Notes: generated by a model not told the origin, from the sequence alone. A stretch of 10,172 nt of DNA from Coemansia sp. RSA 922 (GCA_027577415.1 JANBQS010000943.1:1-10172); one strand, 5' to 3'; shown: positions 1 to 6,224, counted from the stretch's first letter. Program-made: numbers and translations.

Positions 1-14
1 GCATTGAAACTTAC

Positions 15-75
15 CGGCACGGTCGGCTGTGTAGAGGTTCTCGCGTGTCGCCTTGACTGCGCCCTTTTCTGCCAT
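15..75 (-). CDS. First exon of an unidentified gene, leaving the window on the left
   Basis: On the minus strand an ATG at 75-73 opens 20 codons plus one base, beginning MAEKGAVKATRENLY and ending TADRA. It is followed directly by a canonical 5' splice site, GTAAGT, at 14-9. The exon is 61 nt, so the intron is phase 1 and the next codon is split after its first G. The short conserved-looking N-terminus with a consensus donor is typical of a housekeeping fungal gene with an early intron. I do not recognise the family from these 20 residues. The gene is divergent from FCF2, with start codons 268 bp apart, so the two may share a promoter. The alternative is a chance ATG and GTAAGT. The donor consensus and clean frame make a real gene more likely. 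Confidence 0.6.
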
Positions 76-225
76 TGCAATATATGGTGTAAATGTGTGG
101 ATTGAGGTAAGGGTGACAAAATTGAATTGGCAAAGGACACAAAAAAGGGGCGAATTGGCTGGCGAAAGTTCATCTAGATACCCCATCACAAATTTGATGA
201 TCAACTTGATCCTGATTAAATGCTC

Positions 226-343
226 TATAAAAAATATCTGCTGTCCTGCTTTACTTTTTCAGCTCTTTTTCTTTTCAATTTGCTTTCATTTCTGTTGTCG
301 TCTTGTATTTTCTATCACACCATATTTTTATATATTTTTTCGA
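226..343 (+). promoter_or_regulatory. FCF2 core promoter: TATA box and pyrimidine-rich leader
   Basis: TATAAAAAA lies at 226-234, 118 bp before the FCF2 ATG. A long T/C-rich stretch (about 250-340) fills the space. This matches the TATA-to-ATG spacing of other genes in the window and supports starting FCF2 at 344, not at the in-frame upstream codons that reach back to 53. The rest of 76-225 is the shared divergent intergenic region, where I see no further motif I can name. Confidence 0.6.
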
Positions 344-1078
344 ATGACCTTTGACGATAGTGAGCTCGAGCTCTTGCTCAGCCAGGCCAAAGAGTCACTC
401 GCCCAAAAAGAAGAGCAGCTGAAGCAGGAAAAGCTAACCAGTGACGCGGGCAACAGCGCGACCAAGTCGACGAAACAGGTGTCAGCTCTGTCCGTACCAA
501 TGCGATTGGAGACCGGTTACAACCACCGCTCATCTCCATTTATCAAGATGAACAACAAGTCGGGGGTCGCCAAACTCGACATCAAAAGCCTAAACAAAGT
601 CGCGCCTGAATACAAGGAGAAGGAGGACCCGACCATAAAGCGCGCCACGCGTAGCGAGATCACAAAGGACAAGGAGGAAACCGCGGGCAAAAAGTGGTTT
701 GGAATGAAGGCACCTGTCCTAACTCCCGAACTCAAAAATGACTTGCGGGTTCTCCAGTTGCGTAACGTTCTCGATCCCAAGCGATTCTACAAGAAGGATG
801 CTAGTGCAAAGAAGATTCCAAAGTACTTTGAAGTCGGTACTATTATTGAGGGCCCTACAGAGTTCTATTCGAGCAGGTTGACGAAGAAGGAGCGGAAAAC
901 TACATTGGTCGATGAACTTTTGGCTGACAAGCAAGCGAGAGACTACTTTAAGCGCAAGGTTAACGAAATTCACGCTCATAATATCAGTGGCGGCAAGAAT
1001 TGGTACAAGAAGACGACTGCGGCAGCCAAGGGCGGGAACTCGAAGACTGGACACAAGGCTAAGCGCCAGCGCAAGTAG
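344..1078 (+). CDS. FCF2: Fcf2-family pre-rRNA processing protein
   Basis: This 244-aa protein carries a C-terminal Fcf2 domain at about residues 116-215. Family signatures are visible: WFGMKAP beginning at residue 118, LTPELKNDLRVLQLRNVLDP, KRFYKKD, PKYFEVGTI, PTEFYSSRLTKKERK and LVDELLAD. The tail is rich in Lys and Arg, fitting a nucleolar protein. In yeast, Fcf2 is an essential nucleolar factor needed for early cleavages of the 35S pre-rRNA that lead to 18S rRNA; the animal relative is DNTTIP2/TdIF2. The N-terminal third is charged and low in complexity, with a short predicted coiled coil (LSQAKESLAQKEEQLKQEK), and is not conserved across the family. The length fits the fungal members (yeast about 217 aa). 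No intron is seen. The ATG at 344 was chosen because TATA and the pyrimidine leader lie just before it; upstream in-frame codons look non-coding. It converges on the small gene ending at 1291. Confidence 0.93.
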   Translation: MTFDDSELELLLSQAKESLAQKEEQLKQEKLTSDAGNSATKSTKQVSALSVPMRLETGYNHRSSPFIKMNNKSGVAKLDIKSLNKVAPEYKEKEDPTIKRATRSEITKDKEETAGKKWFGMKAPVLTPELKNDLRVLQLRNVLDPKRFYKKDASAKKIPKYFEVGTIIEGPTEFYSSRLTKKERKTTLVDELLADKQARDYFKRKVNEIHAHNISGGKNWYKKTTAAAKGGNSKTGHKAKRQRK

Positions 1079-1290
1079 CACAAGTTTACAGCATAGGGTG
1101 TATGCGATTATATTGGCAACATGTTTATTGAATATATAGTAAAACTATTGTTGAAAAAAATGTTGCAAGTGATACTACTCTTGCCCAATTTAGTTACTAT
1201 GGATGTGTGTCGACAGTCCAAAGAGAGTCCAGGGCGTGATGTCAATGTCTACAAAGTTGTGTTTGCTAATCCAGCACTAATAAGTGGTGC
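1079..1290. other. Convergent 3' intergenic region
   Basis: These 212 bp separate two convergent stop codons. The region is AT-rich after the FCF2 stop and has no clean AATAAA on the plus strand. A small inverted repeat (CACT-AATA-AGTG, about 1275-1286) lies next to the minus-strand stop. No gene is seen. Confidence 0.5.
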
Positions 1291-1545
1291 TTACTTCTTT
1301 ACGAGCATAATTGAAACCGAAAACCTATTTTCTCCAGCGATGTTAGTGTCAGAAATGCCGAACCTGACTTCAAACAGTGGGTCAGTCATGATTTTATATG
1401 GCTCACCAACCTTAAAAGCATCGGGATATGATAAATCGCTAATTGCACCCATTTCTTTAATAGCAGTCTTTGCACTCTCCATGGCGCCTTCTATAGTAGC
1501 ACCACTGACAATGGCATTGTGCGAGGGAGTGAGATAGTTATCCAT
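1291..1545 (-). CDS. Small orphan protein, paralogue A (84 aa)
   Basis: The 84-aa frame runs from ATG at 1545 to TAA at 1291. I do not recognise a family. It aligns with the 85-aa frame at 8242-8499: both begin M-x-N-[YF]-[LV]-x-P, both have a helix-like segment (TIEGAMESAKTAIKEM here), and both end in a beta-hairpin-like segment of alternating hydrophobics with a shared V-x-x-x-I-x-D-[TS]-N-x-x-G-[ED]-x-R core and a terminal Lys. A fold of one strand, one helix and three strands is plausible. No signal peptide, membrane span or cysteine pair is seen, so a soluble intracellular protein is likely. A TATA box lies 120 bp upstream of the ATG. Conservation of frame length, start and stop between two diverged copies is the main evidence that it is coding. 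The function is unknown. Confidence 0.65.
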   Translation of the reverse strand: MDNYLTPSHNAIVSGATIEGAMESAKTAIKEMGAISDLSYPDAFKVGEPYKIMTDPLFEVRFGISDTNIAGENRFSVSIMLVKK

Positions 1546-1655
1546 ATTGAATTATTCTGATACTTGCGAGTGTCAAATGAGAGCTGCTAAAGATGAGATG
1601 AGAAGAGTGGATGTGGATGGAGAGAAAATGTTGAAATTGGGCGCTTCTCCTTCAT

Positions 1656-1665
1656 CCTTTTTATA
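1656..1665 (-). promoter_or_regulatory. TATA box of small gene A
   Basis: Reading the minus strand, TATAAAAAGG sits 120 bp before the ATG at 1545. It is followed within about 15 bp by AGCGCCC (1639-1645 region). Gene B at 8499 has the same TATAAAAAGG plus AGCGCCC arrangement, 129 bp from its ATG. The shared sequence and spacing make this a well-supported core promoter. Confidence 0.7.
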
Positions 1666-1904
1666 CGGTAGAGTGAATAGGCAAAAAAGGCGAGAGTAGA
1701 ACAAAACCACACTGACAACAGGCTAAAAACTTGGCTACGTAACACATCGTCATTAATCAGCTGTAACACCTTTGAACTAGCAAAGTTGAGCTAGTTGCAA
1801 AGACGATTTTCTTTGCAGAAAGGAGAGAGCAAGGCAAAAGACGTCAGCCATGACAGACTCTTACGCCATTCTCAAGTGTGCTGCTTGATGACCTAACTAG
1901 GTTT

Positions 1905-1920
1905 ACTAGCCTTTGCTAGT
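1905..1920. repeat. Palindrome with covarying partner at 8864-8879
   Basis: ACTAGC-CTTT-GCTAGT is a perfect inverted repeat, about 360 bp upstream of the ATG of small gene A. The ungapped aligned position in copy B reads GCCAG-CCTTTA-CTGGC. Two of the five shared pairs differ on both arms (A:T to G:C and T:A to C:G), so symmetry is kept while sequence changes. It may be a dimeric transcription-factor site or the stem of a transcribed RNA. Confidence 0.55.
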
Positions 1921-2199
1921 CCATTATGTCTTGTTTTCGTCACAAGCTGAAGACTCCTTTTGAAAGGCAAAAGAGAAACTAAGCTGCGAAGGAAAACAAA
2001 TTGGACGCCAAAGAAAAATGGGCGTGGTAAAATCTCCACATTGAACGTAGTTTGTTGCACCACAAAGAAAGTCTTTGTTTTGATGCACTCCATTGCCACT
2101 AATGCCCAATGCTTTAGGCGAGAACATTGAGTACATCATTGTTATTGCTTTATTGCGTAGCTCAAGACCAAGCCAAGCAAAGCAAGAGGGAGAATGACG

Positions 2200-2209
2200 T
2201 ATATAAAAG
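2200..2209 (+). promoter_or_regulatory. Candidate TATA box, plus strand, copy A only
   Basis: TATATAAAAG, preceded by TGACGT (2195-2200, a half CRE-like site), lies 115 bp before an ATG at 2315. The spacing matches other TATA boxes in this window. The aligned place in copy B has no TATA, so this promoter is either specific to copy A or spurious. Confidence 0.35.
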
Positions 2210-2314
2210 CTCCTAAAGGGCTGGTCTTTTCAGCTTAGCCCATTGCCGTTGTTCAACTGTGAACTATTTTTTTCTGCGGCGGCTACAATACCAAATAGCT
2301 TAGAAAATAGCAAA

Positions 2315-2449
2315 ATGAAAGGGAATCAGCTAGCGGCACTCTGTTACCTCAGCGCCCCATTTGAGAGAAATATACCTCAACTGAATAGAGCAATATATGA
2401 CATTAGAGTGAAACGGACCATCCCAACAAAGCCAAATTCAGTCAAATGA
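2315..2449 (+). CDS. Possible 44-aa small ORF
   Basis: An ATG at 2315 with a purine at -3 (AAA-ATG) opens 44 codons (MKGNQLAALCYLSAP..., ending PNSVK) to TGA at 2449. Support is positional only: a TATA-like box 115 bp upstream. The aligned region of copy B has GTG in place of ATG and no matching frame, so the protein is not conserved between duplicates. It could equally be a non-coding transcript or nothing. No domain is recognised. Confidence 0.2.
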   Translation: MKGNQLAALCYLSAPFERNIPQLNRAIYDIRVKRTIPTKPNSVK

Positions 2450-3074
2450 TTTCTTTCTGCAACAATTATCACATAGCGGATGGCTGACTCGCTAGGCCTT
2501 TTCAAGAACATCAGAAGTCGGCTGTGGGCAATGGCAATGACTTTGTTAATATATCCAGAACTATGCCTATCTGGGCGCAAATGTATGTCGCAGTTTTATA
2601 GAATATTTTATTGCTGACCTTAAAAGGCATACGTTTGCGTACACAAGTATCCTCCACATCTATCATAAATAATTAAATCAAAAGACGCCACAATCGATTA
2701 CCTTGGCTGCACGCCTCTTTCTTGCTAGCCTAATTTGGCGGTCGCAGTGGGCATGGCAACAAATGCCATTGTCCTGTACCCCAACATCCTGGCCCCTTTT
2801 TTTGTCGTCCATGTTGGCTTTGCTAGCAAAGGTTGTCACCACAGCATACTCCTTGGCTGCCGAGTACATGCAGCGCCTACCTTCCTCTCTTCCTCCTCTC
2901 CTCTCCTTTTTGGCAACTTTATCCTTCTTTTTCATACCTTCAAATACCCCTTTTCTATTAGCACATCCAACGCTGTATACCTCACAGCTATTTCATTTTT
3001 TATTTGTCATCTTATTTCATTTTTATTCTCTCCCACTGCTGAGCTCTTCTTCTCGCAGTCATTTTTTATTTCAT
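2450..3074. other. Intergenic region and leader of the 567-aa gene
   Basis: The first 100 bp belong to the end of duplicated copy A. From about 2870 to 3074 the plus strand is strongly pyrimidine-rich, like the leaders of other genes here. No good TATA is found at the expected place (about 2945-2960), so this gene may use a different core promoter. A perfect 14-bp palindrome is at 2818-2831. A minus-strand open stretch (2678-2935) includes a short Cys/His cluster and a GTAAT donor-like end at about 2700. I could not support it as a gene. Confidence 0.45.
2818..2831. repeat. Perfect 14-bp palindrome CTTTGCTAGCAAAG
   Basis: The sequence equals its own reverse complement over 14 bp. Its 9-bp half CTTTGCTAG recurs at 1911-1919, and the reverse form CTAGCAAAG recurs at 1777-1785 within an imperfect palindrome (CTTTGAACTAGCAAAG, 1770-1785). 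It lies about 245 bp upstream of the 567-aa gene and may be a shared regulatory site. Confidence 0.4.
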
Positions 3075-4778
3075 ATGGTTCCTTCAACAAACGATTTCAT
3101 AGATCACGTCCGACAGCTCATTTTCAAAGGCGAGGGGTCTGGTGAAGTACTGTTTAAGGATGCACAGGACATCTTGAAGATGCTTGACCTGAGAGTTGAA
3201 GGGTTGTATTTAAAGGCAGCCTTACTGACTAACATGCGTCTTAGCCTGGCAGACATGGTGGATAGAATGGCAGTCAGGTATGCTGTCCCCGATGTTGCCG
3301 AGTCCAATCTTCCCCCTCCTCCTGCTGCTTCGGAATATGTCGCAACTACCCCTCCTGGAACCTATGCGTTGGAGTCGACTGACTCCTCATCTGTCACAAG
3401 TAGCCCAGCGCTAACGCATGTTTCAGAGACTCCAAGCCCCATTGCAGGACGGCCTGCATTTTGTAGCCCTTTTCCTCGTCGACTCTATCGGCCTCTCGTG
3501 CTTCAGTATAGTTCTTCCGCAGCTGTGGATAAGGGGAATGTTGTTGATACCCACGATAAGGCGTCACCTCATTATCCACCACACAAACGCCCACTGCTTG
3601 GAATGCAAGAAGACGTCGATGACAAACGCCCACGGCTTGATACGCAAGAAGACGATGATGGCATATGCCCACGGCTTTGTACACAAGAAGGCGACGACGA
3701 CGACAAATGCTCACGGCTTGGTGCACAAGGAGACGATGACGACAAACGGCCACGGCTTGGTACACAAGGAGACGACGATGCCGACAAACGGCCACCAGGT
3801 GGCCATGACGACAAAGCTAGCCCTGGTGCAGGGACTCTAGATTGTAAGCAGTCGACCCAGCCGCATGTTGGCCCATCAGTAACGCATGGAGCGTGTTTGC
3901 CAGTATCGCACCATAGTGACACTGAACACACGGGGTCGGAAATTCTTTGCGATAGCTCGGGCGCCGAGATTACCCAGGAACGCCTGGTCAAGGTTTTCGA
4001 GCGATTTTTGTTTATAACCCTGGACATCCTGCCTGTTGCATACCGCCTGACCTACCGCTGCAAGTTGATACCTCCTAATGTCAATCGTCGAGAGTTTATT
4101 CTACGGCTGGTAAAAGTGGATGGATTCCGGTATTGGCGGCTAAAGCCAAAGGGGTCGAATTCAGATGCATCCGGTGGTCTGAATATTCTACAACGCGACG
4201 ACCCAATATGCAAACAGAGGCACCATATGATCGCGCAAGAGCTTAGTGGAGAACAAAAGATGGGAGTAACTGCCCCATTGCTGTGCTGCTATCTCGCAAC
4301 CCTGTGCTACATGCAGGTTGGTCAGTTGACCGGCCCAATCCTTAGCGAGCTGTTCACAAAAGCGACTGGTCAGAGCTTAAGCTCACTAGCCGTAATAACC
4401 GAACGCGGAATCCAAACGATGACGGACGACCAATTGGCCGACATGGTAAGAAAGTGGCTCAAGGATCTATGCTCATACATTTCCACAGGAGATCGCATGC
4501 AGTACTCGCTCGACATGGCCTCGAAATGCTACGACGCATATACAAGCGTTTGTCATGAAGGTGGGGGTGACGGTACCCGCACTGACCCACGACTTACACT
4601 CGTCCAGGAGATGCTTGCCTCTAATGAGTTCGACAGCCAATTGCTTCTGGGGATTTCGCCGTCCGCGCTTGAAAGGCTCTATAAGAGCCTGGTGGTATTG
4701 ATGTTTAAAGACGTTGATGAGGCCACGCTAAGGTACTTGAAGCTTGTTTCAGTTCGTACGCATAAAAAGGACAGGTAG
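3075..4778 (+). CDS. Orphan 567-aa protein with acidic 13-residue repeats
   Basis: The frame is open from 2703, but the ATG at 3075 (CAT-ATG-G context) follows a pyrimidine-rich leader and starts protein-like sequence. Residues 1-75 form a helical-looking N-terminal segment (FIDHVRQLIFKGEG, ILKMLDLRVEGLYLKAALLTNM). Residues 76-170 are rich in Pro, Ser and Thr and look disordered. Residues 171-246 are tandem repeats of about 13 residues, consensus KRPRLGTQEDDDD, joining a basic KRPR patch to an acidic run. Residues 297-567 look folded: RFLFITLDILPVAYRLTYRCKL, REFILRLVKV, a Cys-containing hydrophobic stretch (LLCCYLATLCYM) and a helical C-terminus. I do not recognise either end. KRPR patches resemble monopartite nuclear-import motifs, so a nuclear role is possible but inferred. 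The long frame across non-repetitive ends and a poly(A) signal 40 bp after the stop support a real gene. It converges on the LINE remnant. Confidence 0.75.
   Translation: MVPSTNDFIDHVRQLIFKGEGSGEVLFKDAQDILKMLDLRVEGLYLKAALLTNMRLSLADMVDRMAVRYAVPDVAESNLPPPPAASEYVATTPPGTYALESTDSSSVTSSPALTHVSETPSPIAGRPAFCSPFPRRLYRPLVLQYSSSAAVDKGNVVDTHDKASPHYPPHKRPLLGMQEDVDDKRPRLDTQEDDDGICPRLCTQEGDDDDKCSRLGAQGDDDDKRPRLGTQGDDDADKRPPGGHDDKASPGAGTLDCKQSTQPHVGPSVTHGACLPVSHHSDTEHTGSEILCDSSGAEITQERLVKVFERFLFITLDILPVAYRLTYRCKLIPPNVNRREFILRLVKVDGFRYWRLKPKGSNSDASGGLNILQRDDPICKQRHHMIAQELSGEQKMGVTAPLLCCYLATLCYMQVGQLTGPILSELFTKATGQSLSSLAVITERGIQTMTDDQLADMVRKWLKDLCSYISTGDRMQYSLDMASKCYDAYTSVCHEGGGDGTRTDPRLTLVQEMLASNEFDSQLLLGISPSALERLYKSLVVLMFKDVDEATLRYLKLVSVRTHKKDR
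3585..3812 (+). repeat. Coding tandem repeat, 39/42-nt unit, about 5.5 copies
   Basis: Units start at 3585 (39 nt), 3624 (39), 3663 (42), 3705 (39) and 3744 (42), with a partial unit at 3786-3812. Each encodes about KRPRLGTQEDDDD. All units are multiples of three, and the 42-nt ones gain one Asp or Ala-Asp codon in the acidic run. Copy number may vary between strains. The repeat leaves long open frames in other frames and on the other strand, which are artefacts. Confidence 0.9.
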
Positions 4779-4817
4779 CCTCTATGTGCTCGTCAAATAT
4801 TGTTTATGCTGTTCAAT

Positions 4818-4823
4818 AATAAA
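4818..4823 (+). terminator. Poly(A) signal AATAAA of the 567-aa gene
   Basis: AATAAA occurs 40 bp after the TAG at 4776-4778 in an AT-rich stretch. The interval from 4779 to the LINE remnant at 4904 holds nothing else I can name. Confidence 0.5.
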
Positions 4824-4903
4824 AACATGAGATATCTACAATATGCTGCAATTGGTTGGAAATGATATTCGGCAAATATGAAAGTGAGTGGACGATCTTG
4901 GTT

Positions 4904-5255
4904 TCATAAAAGCAAAAGGCATGAGTGGTGCGTAGCATGAGCTGTCGGTTTCCACTGGATAAACAAAAACTTACCAGAGTGCTCAATGCCTTCTAGGGAT
5001 AATTCTGCGTGAGTGCTGAAGATTTCCAAACCGCCAACCCATGTAGGGCATCTGCATTTGGCAATTTGATATTCTAAGAACCAAAACACACGCAGGCCGA
5101 CCATCATACGGTCGACCTCAAAGACTGACACAGCTGTATCTATGTGTAAAGCTTGCTATAACTGCGAGACCTGCTGCCAAAAATCTTGGACTCTGGAACA
5201 AAACCAGAAGTAGGGCATGACATTCTTGCTTGTTGTCTCCTCGGCTTCATTGTTA
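4904..5255 (-). pseudogene. LINE ORF2 C-terminus, zinc-finger-RVT-like remnant
   Basis: In one frame the minus strand reads NEAEETTSKN, then VMPYFWFCSRVQDFWQQV, an in-frame TAG at 5158-5156, then VSVFEVDRMMVGL and on to a stop at 4904. The E-T-x-x-H/F-x-F-x-C-x-x-V-x-x-F-W pattern is that of the Cys/His region that follows the reverse transcriptase in many LINEs, although the first CxxC pair is not visible. The domain call rests on this pattern and on position, so it is weaker than the RT calls. Confidence 0.5.
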
Positions 5256-5585
5256 GCGTTGTTTGATTAAGTAATAGAACTGCAATACTAGCAAAAGGGC
5301 TCGAGGTAGAGAATGAAGTGTGACGGTTTAATGACCACTGGGGCCGCGACATGTACCTTTAGCCATAATGGTAAGAAAGAGGTGTTTGGATTTTTGTCAG
5401 CCGAGTCCAGCGCGCCTTGGATAGCCTCGTGACATCTGCTCCTGTCCTCACTACTTAAATATTAGGTTTTGTTTATTGATACTCATCCAGTCTTATCAGC
5501 GCGACCTCCGTGGAAGTCGCAGTCAGTCGCCCCCGGCATGGTATATACACTTATAGAGGAACACTGCCTAGTTGAGCGTATGCCT
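5256..5585 (-). pseudogene. Decayed LINE linker between RT and C-terminal region
   Basis: The distance from the last RT-like block to the C-terminal block (about 560 nt) fits the usual spacing in LINE ORF2. The sequence is broken by several stops and no motif is clear. One open stretch (about 5385-5280) reads NPNTSFLPLWLKVHVAAP. Plus-strand frames here are antisense shadows. Confidence 0.45.
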
Positions 5586-5879
5586 CTACACATAGCGTCT
5601 TTTCTGGTTGAGCAGATAGTTAAGGAGTTTGTGAAGGACGTGAGGGTGGAGGTTGGTCTGGAGCTGGCCAAAAGCCAGAACGTACGATTGAAGTAGAGAG
5701 TCGTCACGCGATATTGCTGCACCAGTCGGCTTGTATTGCTTAAAGATGTCGCCCAGAGTGAAGAGCTTATTCGCCCACAGCTTCTTCCGAGTCGCCACAG
5801 ATATCTCGACAAGGAGGTACACTTCCGGGTGGTCGAAAGGTAAGCCAAGTAGAGATTCGACTGGTCCGTTAAAGGTCAT
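5586..5879 (-). pseudogene. LINE ORF2 post-RT (thumb-like) fragment
   Basis: This is in the same frame as the YADD block and is separated from it only by a TGA at 5888-5886. It contains ESLLGLPFDHPEVYLLVEIS, matching the x-YLGFPL-x segment that follows the RT palm in LINEs. It then continues with helical sequence (LWANKLFTLGDIFKQYKP) to a stop near 5583. Confidence 0.7.
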
Positions 5880-5885
5880 GTCAGG

Positions 5886-6224
5886 TCACTTGTCCTTGAG
5901 GGCGAACCAGCTGCGTAGAACTAGGTCCCGATATGTGGGCATCTCTGTTTTATTAATGTTTAATTTGACCTTCGAGGCATGTCTGTGTAGCTCTATTGCG
6001 TTGCAGAATGCTGCCACATCTTCTTCAGAGGATAGCATGACGATGATATCGTCAGCATAGTCAATTGCGCGGAGAGTGTAACCAGACAGTTTGATGCCCA
6101 TCGCTGTCCAGGAACCAAACCCCACATCAGCTGCGCTACTCTTGTATATCGAGAATACGAGGCGACGGTATCTTTCTCCAATGCCGCAGTGAGCCATGTA
6201 TCGGTCCAGATACTCCCAATTCAC
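5886..6224 (-). pseudogene. LINE reverse transcriptase catalytic block with YADD
   Basis: The frame reads NWEYLDRYMAHCGIGERYRRLVFSIYKSS and then AIDYADDIIVMLSSEEDVAAF, where YADD is the catalytic metal-binding box. Just upstream in the same frame is a KTYE-stop-VNWEYL remnant of the motif normally reading KAYDRV-W-x-x-L, with TGA where Arg is expected. Between GFGSWTA and the GIKLSGYTLRAIDYADD stretch the Q-G-x-P-x-S-P motif expected in every active RT is missing, implying an internal deletion of roughly 40-50 codons. Confidence 0.85.

Larger units (their letters stand above)
1291..2550. repeat. Diverged segmental duplication, copy A
   Basis: This stretch aligns by eye, with small gaps, to about 8242-9390 in the same orientation. 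Anchors from left to right are: the C-terminal codons of the small gene; TATA and GCGCCC (1639-1665 with 8601-8629); TTTTCTTTG plus an AAGGC block (1806-1839 with 8763-8795); CCATGACA plus ACTC (1848-1860 with 8807-8819); the CCTTT-centred palindrome; TTTCGTCA (1936 region with 8894 region); AGAGCAATAT-TG (2385 region with 9221 region); and TTCAGAAGTC-like sequence (about 2508 with 9345). Outside the ends similarity fades. Identity looks like 60-70% in blocks, which points to an old duplication. No terminal repeats or target-site duplications of a transposon are visible. Confidence 0.65.

Noticed and set aside
53..343. In-frame N-terminal extension of FCF2 by 97 codons
   Set aside because: The extension crosses the TATA box and a pyrimidine-rich leader, has no family similarity, and its first start is not needed; ATG 344 fits the promoter spacing.
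1121..1537. 138-codon plus-strand frame over small gene A
   Set aside because: It is antisense to the conserved 84-aa frame, and no counterpart exists in copy B.
1886..1950. Box C/D snoRNA candidate (TGATGA at 1886-1891, CTGA at 1947-1950)
   Set aside because: There is no terminal stem, and box C is lost in copy B although the flanking bases align.
2678..2935. 85-codon minus-strand frame with a CCHAHC cluster and a GTAAT donor-like end
   Set aside because: It is Lys/Arg/Glu-rich because it opposes a pyrimidine tract; the Cys/His cluster fits no known zinc finger and there is no promoter signal.
2703..3074. In-frame N-terminal extension of the 567-aa protein
   Set aside because: It translates the pyrimidine-rich leader into Leu/Ser/Phe-rich low-complexity sequence; the ATG at 3075 is a better start.
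3394..4027. Long open frames on the minus strand and in other plus frames across the repeat
   Set aside because: The 39/42-nt units are multiples of three, so any frame without a stop in one unit stays open. Their products are repetitive artefacts.
5469..6060. Plus-strand open frames of 75 and 109 codons
   Set aside because: They are antisense to the LINE reverse-transcriptase remnant, whose motifs are clear on the minus strand.
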